This document shows, one piece after another, positions 46,199 to 55,369 of a DNA stretch of 64,000 nt. Location of the stretch: the NCBI RefSeq assembly GCF_029667115.1, contig NZ_JARUIU010000001.1, positions 558,001-622,000 of the forward strand, read 5' to 3'. Numbering within the stretch: the stretch's first letter is position 1; every line of letters begins with the position of its first letter. The notes below the pieces were generated by a model, which had not been told where the DNA came from, searched no databases, and worked only from the letters and a program-made list of their open reading frames with translations. Source of the stretch: Jeotgalibacillus sp. ET6. Lineage in GTDB: Bacteria > Bacillota > Bacilli > Bacillales > Jeotgalibacillaceae. Both the position numbers and the translations under genes were made by a program.

Positions 46199-47344
46199 AT
46201 GTTTATCTTACTAAGTCTTATTACGCTTTTCTGGCTTTTTGTTGCGATTGATACATTTAAGGGGCTTTCTCAGCTGCAGGACCTCTCAAATGAATCACCA
46301 ACGGTTTCAGCAGGAATGGTGAGCTTCATTATAGCCGCAAGAAATGAAGAACATACAATTGAAAAAAGCATCCGCTCCCAGTTAGAACAAACGTATCAGC
46401 CTGTGGAATGGATTCTGGTGAATGACCGTTCAACAGATGGAACCGGAAAAATAATGGAAAAGCTTGCACGGCATGATTCAAGGATTCATGTTGTGCATAT
46501 TAAAAAGCTACCTGAAGGCTGGCTTGGCAAAAATCACGCTCTTCACACAGGAGCCAGAAAGTCTGCAGGGAATCTGCTGGTTTTTACCGATGCTGATGTC
46601 CGATATGAGCCGGATCTGCTTGCGAAAGCAGTTGCATTTTTTTCAAGGAATGCACTTCATCATTTAACTATTTCACCAAACTTGGTGGCAAAAACTTTTG
46701 TATTACAAGGATTTATTTCTTTTTTCCTATTTGGTTTTTCCTATTTTAAGCGTCCATGGTCTGCAAATCAGGATCATAAAAAAACAGGTATGGGAATCGG
46801 GGCCTTTAATATGCTTAGCCGGAAAGCGTATCAGGAAATAGACGGCCATCAGAAAATCCGGATGCGCCCGGATGATGATTTACAGCTGGGGATGCTTGTA
46901 AAAAAACATGGGCTCAAACAGCGGCTGGTGACGGGTCTGTCCCTCCTCCATGTTGAATGGTACCCTTCCCTTAAAGAAGCGATCCGCGGATTGGAGAAAA
47001 ATACTTTTGCTGGTCTTCATTACAGCTACCTGCTTGCTGCTGCGGCAGTCACAGGTGTGTTTGTATCACAATTTCTTCCGTTCATCACTTTATTTCACAG
47101 TGCGCTTCCTGTTCGAATGATGAGCATTTTAACGATCCTTTTACTGGCAGCGATAAGCCTGGCGATTATAAAAAAACTCACTTTATTCTCACCCTGGACA
47201 GTGGCGTTGTTTCCACTTTCCGTTCTCCTGTTTATCTATGCGATAAGCAGAGCAGTTTTTCTTACCATGATTAGAGGCGGTATTAAATGGAGAGGCACTA
47301 CTTATCCGCTTAAGGAAATCAAAAAACAGCTGAAAAAAAGCTAA
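46199..47344 (+). CDS. Membrane-bound family 2 glycosyltransferase
   Basis: 381 residues. One N-terminal membrane helix (1-19) is followed by a GT-A catalytic domain with VSFIIAARNEE, NDRSTDG, the DAD metal motif in FTDADVRYEP and MRPDDDLQLG, then about three C-terminal helices (about 290-365). It resembles the glycosyltransferases associated with hopanoid (HpnB) or carotenoid (CrtQ) modification. The acceptor is unknown. RBS AAAGGAAG. It is downstream of proC by 63 nt and upstream of namA. Confidence 0.75.
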   Translation: MFILLSLITLFWLFVAIDTFKGLSQLQDLSNESPTVSAGMVSFIIAARNEEHTIEKSIRSQLEQTYQPVEWILVNDRSTDGTGKIMEKLARHDSRIHVVHIKKLPEGWLGKNHALHTGARKSAGNLLVFTDADVRYEPDLLAKAVAFFSRNALHHLTISPNLVAKTFVLQGFISFFLFGFSYFKRPWSANQDHKKTGMGIGAFNMLSRKAYQEIDGHQKIRMRPDDDLQLGMLVKKHGLKQRLVTGLSLLHVEWYPSLKEAIRGLEKNTFAGLHYSYLLAAAAVTGVFVSQFLPFITLFHSALPVRMMSILTILLLAAISLAIIKKLTLFSPWTVALFPLSVLLFIYAISRAVFLTMIRGGIKWRGTTYPLKEIKKQLKKS

Positions 47345-47348
47345 TCTT

Positions 47349-47377
47349 TTGGTTCTGCTATTCCTGATTGGTATACT
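47349..47377 (+). promoter_or_regulatory. Sigma-A promoter of yqjM
   Basis: TTGGTT (47349-47354), 17 bp, TATACT (47372-47377), 36 bp upstream of the yqjM start. Confidence 0.55.
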
Positions 47378-47412
47378 ATTTAGGAACTCTAAACAGTGCA
47401 GGAGGCAGAAAA

Positions 47413-48435
47413 ATGACAACCGCTCTATTTTCACCTTATACAATCAAAGATGTAACATTAAAAAATCGAATCGTCATGGCGCCGATGTGTATGTATTCGA
47501 GCCATAATCAGGATGGAAAAGTTGAAAACTGGCATAAAATACATTACAGCAGCCGGGCAGCAGGGCAGGTCGGACTGATTATGCTCGAAGCTTCAGCAGT
47601 TACCCCACAGGGAAGAATCTCCAATGAAGATCTTGGCATATGGAGCGATGATCATGTTGAGGGTCTGAAGGAGCTAGTTTCTCTTATCAAGGAGCTTGGT
47701 TCAAAAACCGCGATTCAAATTGCTCACGCCGGGAGAAAATCCATGGCTGACGGCGACAGTATCGCACCAAGCAGCCTTCCTTTTAATGATCAAATGAAAA
47801 CGCCTGTTGAAATGTCGATTGAGGATATTCAGGAGACGGTGGAAGCTTTTAAGCAAGGCGCAAGAAGAGCGGCTGAAGCTGGATTTGACATCATCGAAAT
47901 TCATGCTGCACATGGCTATTTGATTAATGAATTTTTATCACCGTTATCCAACCATAGAAAGGATCAGTATGGTGGATCTAAGGAAAATCAATATCGCTTT
48001 TTAAAAGAGATTATTCATGCAGTTAAAGAGGTGTGGACTGGTCCATTACTTGTCCGTGTATCAGCCAGTGACTGGGATGAACGGGGTTTATCTGCTGAAG
48101 ACTATATTCCCTATGCAGAGTGGATGAAAGAACAGGGTGTGGATTTAATCGATGTCAGTTCAGGTGCTGTGGTACCCGCGAGAATTCAGGTGTACCCTGG
48201 TTACCAGGTAAAAATGGCAGAAACCATTCGTCATGGTGCCGGGATTCCCGTTGGGGCTGTCGGCCTGATTACAAGCGGAATTCAAGCAGAAGAAATTCTT
48301 CAAAACGAGAGAGCCGACCTTATTTTTCTTGCACGTGAACTGCTCCGTGACCCCTATTGGCCGAGAACTGCCGCAAAAGAGTTAAAAACTGAAATCAATT
48401 CGCCGGTACAATATGAACGAGGCTGGAATAACTAA
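47413..48435 (+). CDS. namA: NADPH dehydrogenase NamA/YqjM (old yellow enzyme)
   Basis: 340-residue FMN ene-reductase of the YqjM group. MAPMCMYSS holds the Cys26-like residue typical of this class, HAAHGYL contains the substrate-binding His pair, and [11 protein letters not shown] follows. It reduces activated C=C bonds and nitro compounds and responds to oxidative stress in B. subtilis. The ATG at 47413 has GGAGG 7 nt upstream. Confidence 0.92.
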   Translation: MTTALFSPYTIKDVTLKNRIVMAPMCMYSSHNQDGKVENWHKIHYSSRAAGQVGLIMLEASAVTPQGRISNEDLGIWSDDHVEGLKELVSLIKELGSKTAIQIAHAGRKSMADGDSIAPSSLPFNDQMKTPVEMSIEDIQETVEAFKQGARRAAEAGFDIIEIHAAHGYLINEFLSPLSNHRKDQYGGSKENQYRFLKEIIHAVKEVWTGPLLVRVSASDWDERGLSAEDYIPYAEWMKEQGVDLIDVSSGAVVPARIQVYPGYQVKMAETIRHGAGIPVGAVGLITSGIQAEEILQNERADLIFLARELLRDPYWPRTAAKELKTEINSPVQYERGWNN

Positions 48436-48436
48436 T

Positions 48437-48478
48437 AAAACACCTGGAGCTGCCTTTAATGCGGCTTCAGGTGTTTTT
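48437..48478. terminator. Bidirectional terminator between namA and rnz
   Basis: AAAACACCTG (48437-48446) pairs with CAGGTGTTTT (48468-48477); an inner AGC/GCT extension strengthens it. Its right arm overlaps the rnz stop codon. Confidence 0.88.
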
Positions 48479-49396
48479 ACGTGTAATGATGGAGGTTTCA
48501 CTAAAATCATGAGCAAGATGGCTGTTTGGAAAAATGGCTTTTGCCTCTTCTGCCAGTCTTTCACAGTCCTCTTCAGCATAGCGGGAACTGATGTGGGTAA
48601 TCCACAATTCATCAGCACCAGCTTCTTGTGCAACTAAGGCTGCTTGTGCCGTTGTTGAATGATAATAATCTTGGGCCATCTTCTCACTTGAGCGTTCAAA
48701 CGTTGCTTCGTGCACTAAAAGATTCGCATCTTTTGCCAGCTCTATCGAACGTCTGCACAATCGGGTGTCCCCAAGAATGGTTACAATAAGCCCCTTTTTA
48801 TCCTCACCAAGAAAATCGGATCCATTGAGTTTCATTCCGTTCCATTCGACAACCTGTTTTTCTTTCAGTTTTTTATAAATCGGACCTGGGTGTATGCCAA
48901 GATCGATCAATCGATCAGCCTGCAATTCCCCGGGACGGTCTTTTTCTGAAATGCGGTAGCCGAATGATTGAATTGCATGATCAAGTTCCCCCACTTCTAT
49001 TTGAGTCTCATCATCCTCAATAATCATGCCATCATGCACTTCAACAATATCTATCTGGTACTTCAAATGAGTTGAACTGACTTGCAGAGATGTTTCAATA
49101 AATGACTTGATTCCTTTAGGACCGTAAACTGTCAGCGGGTCTTCTCCACCCTGAAAGGACCGGCTGGACAGAAATCCGGGCAAACCGAAAAGGTGATCAC
49201 CATGCAGATGTGTAATAAAAATTTTTTCAATCCGCCTTGGTTTTATCACTGTATGTAAAATTTGATGCTGGGTCGCTTCTCCGCAATCAAAAAGCCATAT
49301 GGCTCCTTTTTTATTTAACCGTTTTAATGCAATGGCAGACACATTTCGATGCTTCGCAGGAACCCCTGCTCCAGTTCCTAAAAATAATAATTGCAT
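48467..49396 (-). CDS. rnz: Ribonuclease Z
   Basis: 309-residue MBL-fold nuclease. [16 protein letters not shown] and the C-terminal ITHISSRY supply metal ligands. It cleaves 3' trailers from tRNA precursors lacking encoded CCA. The start is the ATG at 49396 (MQLLFLGTG) with GGAGG at 6 nt; a 9-residue extension is unsupported. In B. subtilis it also lies beside zwf. Confidence 0.93.
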   Translation of the reverse strand: MQLLFLGTGAGVPAKHRNVSAIALKRLNKKGAIWLFDCGEATQHQILHTVIKPRRIEKIFITHLHGDHLFGLPGFLSSRSFQGGEDPLTVYGPKGIKSFIETSLQVSSTHLKYQIDIVEVHDGMIIEDDETQIEVGELDHAIQSFGYRISEKDRPGELQADRLIDLGIHPGPIYKKLKEKQVVEWNGMKLNGSDFLGEDKKGLIVTILGDTRLCRRSIELAKDANLLVHEATFERSSEKMAQDYYHSTTAQAALVAQEAGADELWITHISSRYAEEDCERLAEEAKAIFPNSHLAHDFSETSIITRKNT

Positions 49397-49527
49397 GCTG
49401 CACCTCCGTTCGAGCAATATCATACCATAAGTTTGATTTTTCTGTGAAGCGTTTATAAGTTTACATAATAAAATTATAATTTATTTAGTTATTTATTGGT
49501 AAATGACGATTAATTGATCACGCTCAT

Positions 49528-49542
49528 TGCAAAACGGTTGCA
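49528..49542. promoter_or_regulatory. Inverted repeat TGCAA-N5-TTGCA upstream of zwf
   Basis: Perfect 5-bp half-sites separated by AACGG, 96 bp before the zwf start. Together with the dyad at 49561-49578 it may form an operator. Confidence 0.4.
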
Positions 49543-49560
49543 TATCCAAGCCTCCATCTA

Positions 49561-49578
49561 TACAATTTAGATATTGTA
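49561..49578. promoter_or_regulatory. Dyad TACAAT-N6-ATTGTA upstream of zwf
   Basis: A perfect 18-bp inverted repeat about 60 bp upstream of zwf. A likely -35 (TTGATT at about 49589) follows within 12 bp. Confidence 0.5.
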
Positions 49579-49637
49579 ATTTTTGCAGTTTGATTAGCTG
49601 AATTAAGTATGATAACTATAAAAGTGAGGTCCTGAAC

Positions 49638-51134
49638 GTGACACAAGAAAAAACACAACCTACATTAATTATGATTTTTGGTGCAACAGGCGACCTTGCC
49701 AAACGAAAACTGTTTCCATCTCTTTATCAGCTGTATTTAAAAGGAAGCTTGTCAAACAGGTTCGCATTGCTTGGCGTCGGCAGAAGAGAATGGTCGCATG
49801 ACCGCTTTAAAGAGCATGTGCGGGAATCGCTTGAAGCCTCTTCCCACTCAAAAGAGCATATCGAAACGTTTATTGAGCACAGTTTTTATCAATCTCATGA
49901 TGTTTCTGACTCCGACTCTTACATACAATTAAAAACGCTCGCAGATCAGCTTGATGAGACCTTTGCACTGGACGGAAACCGGATTTTTTATCTTGCTATG
50001 GCACCGGAATTTTTTGGCACCATAACAGATCATCTGAAGCAGGATGGGCTGACAGATACGAACGGATTCTGCCGCCTGGTCATCGAAAAGCCATTTGGTC
50101 ATGACCTGCCGTCAGCATCAGCTTTGAATAAACAAATCCGTCAGTCATTTTCTGAAGAGCAGATTTACCGGATTGACCACTATCTTGGCAAGGAAATGGT
50201 GCAAAATATTGAAGTCATCCGTTTTGCAAATGCTATTTTTGAGCCGTTATGGAATAACCGGTTTATATCAAATATCCAGATTACTTCATCCGAAACACTC
50301 GGCGTGGAAGAGCGGGGCAGATATTACGAGACCAGCGGTGCTTTAAGGGATATGGTGCAAAATCATATGCTTCAAATGGTTGCCCTCCTTGCCATGGAGC
50401 CGCCAATCAGCCTGAGCACCGATGAGATCAGAAGTGAAAAAGTCCGTGTGCTTCGTGCAATGCGTCCGGTAGAAGGCAAAGAAGTTGATGATTATTTTGT
50501 ACGGGGGCAGTACGGCAGAGGCAAAGTAGATCATGAACCGGTAGATGGGTACCGTGATGGAGAAAACGTGGATTCATCATCCAATACAGAAACCTTTGTT
50601 GCAGGCAAAGTATTAATTGACAATTTCAGATGGGCAGGCGTTCCATTTTTTATTCGCACAGGAAAAAGAATGGCAGTTAAATCCACGAAAATCGTCGTTC
50701 AATTTAAGGATATTCCAATGAACCTATACTACAATAAGGAACACTCGCTCGACCCTAATCTGCTGGTAATTCACATTCAGCCTGATGAAGGCGTAACGCT
50801 GCATTTAAATGCTAAGAAAACAAGTGAGGGCGTGAATACTAAGCCTGTTAAGCTTAGTTATTCAGCCAGCAGCGTGGACGGCATCAATACACCTGAAGCT
50901 TATGAAAAGCTTCTTTATGACTGTATTATGGGAGATGCCACAAACTTCACTCACTGGGATGAAGTGCGGAGATCGTGGAGTTTTGTAGACAAGATTTCAG
51001 ATCATTGGGAGTCTACAAAAGAAGAATCATTCCCTAATTACGCACCTGGTTCAATGGGACCGGATAAAAGCTTTAAATTGCTGGAAGATGATGGATACGA
51101 ATGGTGGTCTGTTGGAGAACTCGACAACAAATAG
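49638..51134 (+). CDS. zwf: Glucose-6-phosphate 1-dehydrogenase
   Basis: 498 residues. GATGDLAKRKLFPSL (NADP binding), the active-site RIDHYLGKE and EKPFGHDL are present. It makes 6-phosphogluconolactone and NADPH. It starts with GTG (49638) after GAGGT. Two dyads lie upstream. GndA, the next enzyme but one, is encoded nearby on the other strand. No pgl gene is seen. Confidence 0.95.
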   Translation: MTQEKTQPTLIMIFGATGDLAKRKLFPSLYQLYLKGSLSNRFALLGVGRREWSHDRFKEHVRESLEASSHSKEHIETFIEHSFYQSHDVSDSDSYIQLKTLADQLDETFALDGNRIFYLAMAPEFFGTITDHLKQDGLTDTNGFCRLVIEKPFGHDLPSASALNKQIRQSFSEEQIYRIDHYLGKEMVQNIEVIRFANAIFEPLWNNRFISNIQITSSETLGVEERGRYYETSGALRDMVQNHMLQMVALLAMEPPISLSTDEIRSEKVRVLRAMRPVEGKEVDDYFVRGQYGRGKVDHEPVDGYRDGENVDSSSNTETFVAGKVLIDNFRWAGVPFFIRTGKRMAVKSTKIVVQFKDIPMNLYYNKEHSLDPNLLVIHIQPDEGVTLHLNAKKTSEGVNTKPVKLSYSASSVDGINTPEAYEKLLYDCIMGDATNFTHWDEVRRSWSFVDKISDHWESTKEESFPNYAPGSMGPDKSFKLLEDDGYEWWSVGELDNK

Positions 51135-51151
51135 CTTTGGAGTGAAAAAAA

Positions 51152-51290
51152 GAAGTTGGGACACAACTGAAACGGTTGCTTGAGACTTTACAGGCTAGTT
51201 CCTGGAAAGTCTCAGCGCCTTCGCTGCAGTATGCTTCCCGCCCGAGCGCAGAAAAAAAGTGAGCCTGAGACATATATATGTCTCAGGCTC
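51152..51290 (+). repeat. Dispersed 3'-end repeat, copy R7 (internal deletion)
   Basis: Has the leading GAAGTTGGGACACAA, the internal hairpin region and the distal terminator, but the GAGCGGAGCGG core is lost. The terminator is a perfect 30-nt palindrome (51261-51290: GAGCCTGAGACATAT and its complement). It lies after zwf in the same orientation. Confidence 0.85.
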
Positions 51291-51317
51291 ATTTTTAAAT
51301 CACATACTATAAAAATA

Positions 51318-51680
51318 CTATTTATTACCTATTTTTCTTGCCCATTGAATCATTGGCCACTGAAGCAGTACTCTTAACCAAAGCAGCACAGGCATGGGCT
51401 TTTGTCCCTTTTTCAATGGTTTGTTTTGAATAGCCATATAGACGTTGGCCGGCCATACAGCCAATAAAAGCCAGGTCAGCATTTTGCCAGCTATCCTAGA
51501 CCCTTTGTTTATAACGAGTAAAAAGCCGATCAAAACTTCTGCAATGCCTGAAACGATTACAAGCATTTTTTTAAATGGCAGAAAGGGCGGAACGATTCTC
51601 ATAAACATCTTTGGTTTTTTAAAATGCATAATTCCCGCAAAACCCATAAAGGCACCGTACACTCTTGACAAAAATGTCAT
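51318..51680 (-). CDS. DoxX-family membrane protein
   Basis: 120-residue four-helix membrane protein of the DoxX type, with the pattern GFAGIMHFKKPK near the start and GIAEVLIGFLL in helix 2. The function is unknown. The ATG follows AAGGAG. Only a 60-bp gap with a terminator separates it from gndA. Confidence 0.75.
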   Translation of the reverse strand: MTFLSRVYGAFMGFAGIMHFKKPKMFMRIVPPFLPFKKMLVIVSGIAEVLIGFLLVINKGSRIAGKMLTWLLLAVWPANVYMAIQNKPLKKGQKPMPVLLWLRVLLQWPMIQWARKIGNK

Positions 51681-51697
51681 ATCATCATCTCCTTGGG

Positions 51698-51727
51698 AAA
51701 AAGACCTCTTTCCTGTGGAAGAGGTCT
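51698..51727 (-). terminator. Terminator downstream of gndA
   Basis: AGACCTCT pairs with AGAGGTCT around a short loop, with a T tract on the minus strand, between gndA and the DoxX gene. Confidence 0.85.
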
Positions 51728-51740
51728 GATCCTGAGCTTA

Positions 51741-53150
51741 TTATTCCATCCACTCTGTGTGGAAAGTACCTTCTTTATCTACACGCTGATACGTGTGGGC
51801 ACCAAAGTAGTCACGCTGAGCCTGAATCAGGTTCGCAGGCAGAGTTTCAGTGCGGTAGCTGTCATAGTATGCCAATGCCGTAGAGAATCCTGGGACAGGA
51901 ACTCCGTTTTGAACGGCAAGGGAAATAACTTCACGCAAAGCAGACTGATAAGATTCAACAATCTCTTTAAAATATTCATCCAGCATTAAGTTCGTTAATC
52001 CCGGTTCACGGTCATAGGCCTCTTTGATTTTTTGAAGGAATTGAGCACGAATAATGCAGCCCCCTCTGAAAATCATGGCAATATCTCCAAATTTAAGATC
52101 CCAGTTGTACTCCTCTGATGCGGCTTTCATTTGAGCGAAGCCTTGGGCATAGGAAGCAATTTTAGACATATAAAGCGCACGGCGGATGGCTTCAATTACT
52201 TCTTTTTTATCTTTTTGCGGAGCAACTGCTGCAGGGCCGCTAAGCACTTTGCTTGCATGAACCCTCTCTTCTTTTATGGCTGAAATAAAACGGGCAAAAA
52301 CAGATTCAGTAATAATAGGCAGCGGCGTTCCAAGGTCAAGAGCGCTTTGGCTTGTCCATTTGCCTGTTCCTTTCTGACCTGCTTTATCCAAAATTACATC
52401 GACCATTGGCTTTCCGGTTTCTTCATCCTTTTTCCTGAAAATGTCGGCAGTAATCTCGATTAAATAACTGTCCAGTTCTCCTTTATTCCAATCTGCAAAA
52501 ACTTCGTGCAGATCTTCCGCGGAAAGACCCAGAACATTTTTCATAAGGAAATAAGATTCAGCAATCAGCTGCATATCAGCGTATTCTATGCCGTTATGAA
52601 CCATTTTCACGTAATGACCCGCGCCGTCTGGTCCTATATATGTGCTGCAGGCTTCACCATTTACTTTAGCTGAAATCTGTTCAAAAATAGGAGCCACTAA
52701 ATCGTATGCCTCTTTTTGACCTCCAGGCATAATAGAAGGACCGGTCAACGCACCCTCTTCTCCACCGGAAACGCCAGTTCCAATAAAATGAACACCATGT
52801 TCGCTTAATTCCTGGTTGCGGCGGATCGTATCTTTATAGAACGTGTTTCCTCCATCTATTAAAATATCACCTTTATCAAGCAAAGGCAGCAAGCTGTTGA
52901 TTGTAGCGTCCGTAGCAGCACCCGCTTTTACCATCAATAAAATTTTTCTTGGTGACTCAAGTGATTCAACAAAATCCTCAAGGCTGTATGTACCGTATAT
53001 CTGTTTTCCTTGAGATTCTGAAATCATATCATCCACTTTGGAGGATGAACGGTTATACACAGCTACTGAAAATCCTCTGCTTTCAATATTCCAGGCAAGG
53101 TTTTTCCCCATAACTGCAAGACCCACTACACCAATTTGTTGTTTTGACAT
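51741..53150 (-). CDS. gndA: 6-phosphogluconate dehydrogenase (decarboxylating)
   Basis: 469 residues. [15 protein letters not shown] (cofactor), [22 protein letters not shown] and KMVHNGIEY (catalytic Lys) are seen. It converts 6-phosphogluconate to ribulose 5-phosphate. The start is the ATG at 53150 (MSKQQIGVV), after AAAGGA; a 19-residue extension is unsupported. Confidence 0.94.
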   Translation of the reverse strand: MSKQQIGVVGLAVMGKNLAWNIESRGFSVAVYNRSSSKVDDMISESQGKQIYGTYSLEDFVESLESPRKILLMVKAGAATDATINSLLPLLDKGDILIDGGNTFYKDTIRRNQELSEHGVHFIGTGVSGGEEGALTGPSIMPGGQKEAYDLVAPIFEQISAKVNGEACSTYIGPDGAGHYVKMVHNGIEYADMQLIAESYFLMKNVLGLSAEDLHEVFADWNKGELDSYLIEITADIFRKKDEETGKPMVDVILDKAGQKGTGKWTSQSALDLGTPLPIITESVFARFISAIKEERVHASKVLSGPAAVAPQKDKKEVIEAIRRALYMSKIASYAQGFAQMKAASEEYNWDLKFGDIAMIFRGGCIIRAQFLQKIKEAYDREPGLTNLMLDEYFKEIVESYQSALREVISLAVQNGVPVPGFSTALAYYDSYRTETLPANLIQAQRDYFGAHTYQRVDKEGTFHTEWME

Positions 53151-53251
53151 GTTTAACGTCCTTTCTATTGCAAGATGTATTGCTTTTACAAGCATCCAAA
53201 TAATCAATCACTATTGTAACACTATTTCAGCTAAAGGCGAAAAAAATGCCT

Positions 53252-54490
53252 TTATTCATGATCCTTTAAAAAATCTTTACTGAAGCTCGTTTCTGCAGCA
53301 GGAAAGTAATTATTTTTTTTAAGTATAATCCCCCGGCTTAATTTACCAGTGCCATACCTTTTTTTAATTTCTTCCAATACTTTATCTACAGGTTCATGCC
53401 TTGCATCTTCTTCATATGAAAACAGATCCAGCTGCTTGACAGCCTGTCTTCTCTCCACAAGTTCCTGACCTGTTACACCAAGCAGCCTGATCGATGTTCC
53501 ATCCCAGTGAGACAAAAACAGGGATTTAACAGCAGCAAGCAGATCATCCTCATGATCGATCGGACTATTCAGCGTGCAGCTTCGGGTAATGGTTTTGCGA
53601 TCTTTAAAGCGGATCATAACAGACAGACTGTAGCAGAGCATTCCTTTCGCTTTAAGCCGCTGACTCACCTTTTGGGAAAGTTTAAATAAGACCGAAATCA
53701 GTTCAGATTGATTTGATACATCCGTTGGCAGTGTCGTAGAATTGCCTACGCTTTTAAAATCATATACGCTTTCCGGATCTACTTTTCTTTCATCCAATCC
53801 ATTTGCCCTGTCTTTTAATCTTTTACCGTTTATACCAAGCAGCGCTTTCAGCTGAAGTTCTTCTCCATTCGCAAGATCTCCAATGGTCTTCACTCCGATG
53901 CCGTATAGCTTTTGGGCTGTTTTTTCACCAATTCCATGCATGGCACGGACGTCCATTGGCCACATAATGAGGGGCACATCTCTTTTTCGGAGGACAGTAA
54001 TACCGAGCGGTTTTTTCATATCAGAAGCCATCTTAGCTAAAAACTTACTTGGCGCAACACCAATGCTGCATGGCAGATCCAGTTCCCGCAGTATTCGATC
54101 CTGAATGGTTTGTATGATCTCGATCGGGTCGTGATCAATCAGTTCAGACATATCCATATACCCTTCATCGATAGATACAGGCTCCACGAGTTCTGTGTAA
54201 GAACGAAGGATGGCAAACATCGCCTTAGAAGCTTCTCTGTAACGATCAAAGTTAGGTCTCATTACAATTAAAGAAGGGCAAAGCTTTTTTGCTTCCCAGA
54301 GCGGCATTGTCGTTTTCACGCCATACGACCTTGCTTCATAGCTGCATGTCACTACAATTCCTTTTCTTTCTTCCGGGTTGCCTGCAATGGCAAGGGGTTT
54401 TCCTTTTAAAGAAGGATCATGCGCTGCTTCAACAGATGCATAAAAACTGTTCATATCAACATGCAAAATGATTTTTCCCCTTTTTTTCAT
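53252..54490 (-). CDS. dinB: DNA polymerase IV (Y family)
   Basis: 412 residues. HVDMNSFYASVE and SIDEGYMDMS supply catalytic acidic residues. A beta-clamp binding motif QLDLF lies near residue 376. It is PolY1/YqjH-like and performs translesion synthesis. No LexA box of the CGAAC-N4-GTTCG type is visible upstream. Confidence 0.92.
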   Translation of the reverse strand: MKKRGKIILHVDMNSFYASVEAAHDPSLKGKPLAIAGNPEERKGIVVTCSYEARSYGVKTTMPLWEAKKLCPSLIVMRPNFDRYREASKAMFAILRSYTELVEPVSIDEGYMDMSELIDHDPIEIIQTIQDRILRELDLPCSIGVAPSKFLAKMASDMKKPLGITVLRKRDVPLIMWPMDVRAMHGIGEKTAQKLYGIGVKTIGDLANGEELQLKALLGINGKRLKDRANGLDERKVDPESVYDFKSVGNSTTLPTDVSNQSELISVLFKLSQKVSQRLKAKGMLCYSLSVMIRFKDRKTITRSCTLNSPIDHEDDLLAAVKSLFLSHWDGTSIRLLGVTGQELVERRQAVKQLDLFSYEEDARHEPVDKVLEEIKKRYGTGKLSRGIILKKNNYFPAAETSFSKDFLKDHE

Positions 54491-54720
54491 ACCGGCACCC
54501 CCTTCACCTTATTGTACAACAATCTTTTTTAATCTTAAATGAAGAAGAACCGGATATAAAATACACTTAGCAACCCTTCCTACCCAAGACCGGTCGCGTT
54601 AAGTTGGGGCGTTCTCGCCATTCTTTAATAAAGCTGCAGAAATGGATCTTAATTTATCAAAGCAGAACAATATATAGGTATAAAATAGGATCCATAATGA
54701 ATCGTTATCATGAATAAAAA
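54491..54720. other. Spacer upstream of dinB, no gene seen
   Basis: With repeat R8 this is the 309-bp gap between dinB and cheW. It holds no convincing gene or known regulatory motif; presumably it contains the dinB promoter. Confidence 0.5.
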
Positions 54721-54780
54721 GAGCCTGAGACAAAAAAACGTCTCTGGCTCTTTAACCGGTTCCATGCTCACTCAGGGATC
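54721..54780 (-). repeat. Dispersed 3'-end repeat, copy R8 (remnant)
   Basis: Distal remnant only: the hairpin GAGCCTGAGAC/GTCTCTGGCTC (54721-54750) and a short AACCGGTTC block. It lies after cheW and reads forward on the minus strand. Confidence 0.75.
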
Positions 54781-54799
54781 TACCGCAATCCAATTACAT

Positions 54800-55288
54800 T
54801 TATTGGCGTGTGCTCATTTGGTCTTTATACTCAACCATATAATCGAATATTTCTTTAATGCCTTCCAAACTGTGAGCCATAGCCCCCGGATCCACAACCG
54901 TGATTAGACGATCCCCGGCTTGTGCGATTCCTGTAAAATAGTTAGCTTCGGAATAGGCGATAAGACCCAATTCTTTTATAGAAGCAGCAGGCAGATCGAG
55001 AATCTCGCTCGCTTCTTTCACTCGTAATGCCAGCAGCAGATTATCCGTTTTTAATACAAGAATTTTTGCTTGAGGTGATTCATTTCCTTCAGGCTGGCCC
55101 AGAATTTTTTCAAAGTCTAGAACCGGAAGGAGATCCCCCCGCACACTTGTAATTCCGATCATATACGATGGCAGATGCGGAAGAGGGGTGCGATTTTCGT
55201 CTTTCTCAATGGAAAGTATGGATTCAATTTTAATCGCATATTCTTCATTGCCACTTGCAAATACTACATATTTTTGACTGTCATTCAT
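54800..55288 (-). CDS. CheW-like chemotaxis coupling protein
   Basis: 162 residues forming a single CheW domain (about 10-150). GIVSVRGD-like GITSVRGDLLPVLDF and GIAQAGDRLITVVDPG motifs fit CheW. It could couple receptors to CheA, or be an inhibitory or alternative CheW. No receptor, CheA or other chemotaxis gene lies nearby. The ATG at 55288 is chosen; a GTG six codons upstream overlaps AAGGTG. It is unexpected here because dinB and yqjE lie close together in B. subtilis. Confidence 0.82.
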   Translation of the reverse strand: MNDSQKYVVFASGNEEYAIKIESILSIEKDENRTPLPHLPSYMIGITSVRGDLLPVLDFEKILGQPEGNESPQAKILVLKTDNLLLALRVKEASEILDLPAASIKELGLIAYSEANYFTGIAQAGDRLITVVDPGAMAHSLEGIKEIFDYMVEYKDQMSTRQ

Positions 55289-55369
55289 GTGTAAACTTCC
55301 CTTCACCTTAAAATAGATAAGTCTAATGTACCATATTCTTGTGAAGAGAAGGATTACTTTTTTTGCAAA

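Noticed and set aside
54491-54660. LexA box upstream of dinB
   Set aside because: No CGAAC-N4-GTTCG match was found, so damage induction through LexA is not supported by sequence.
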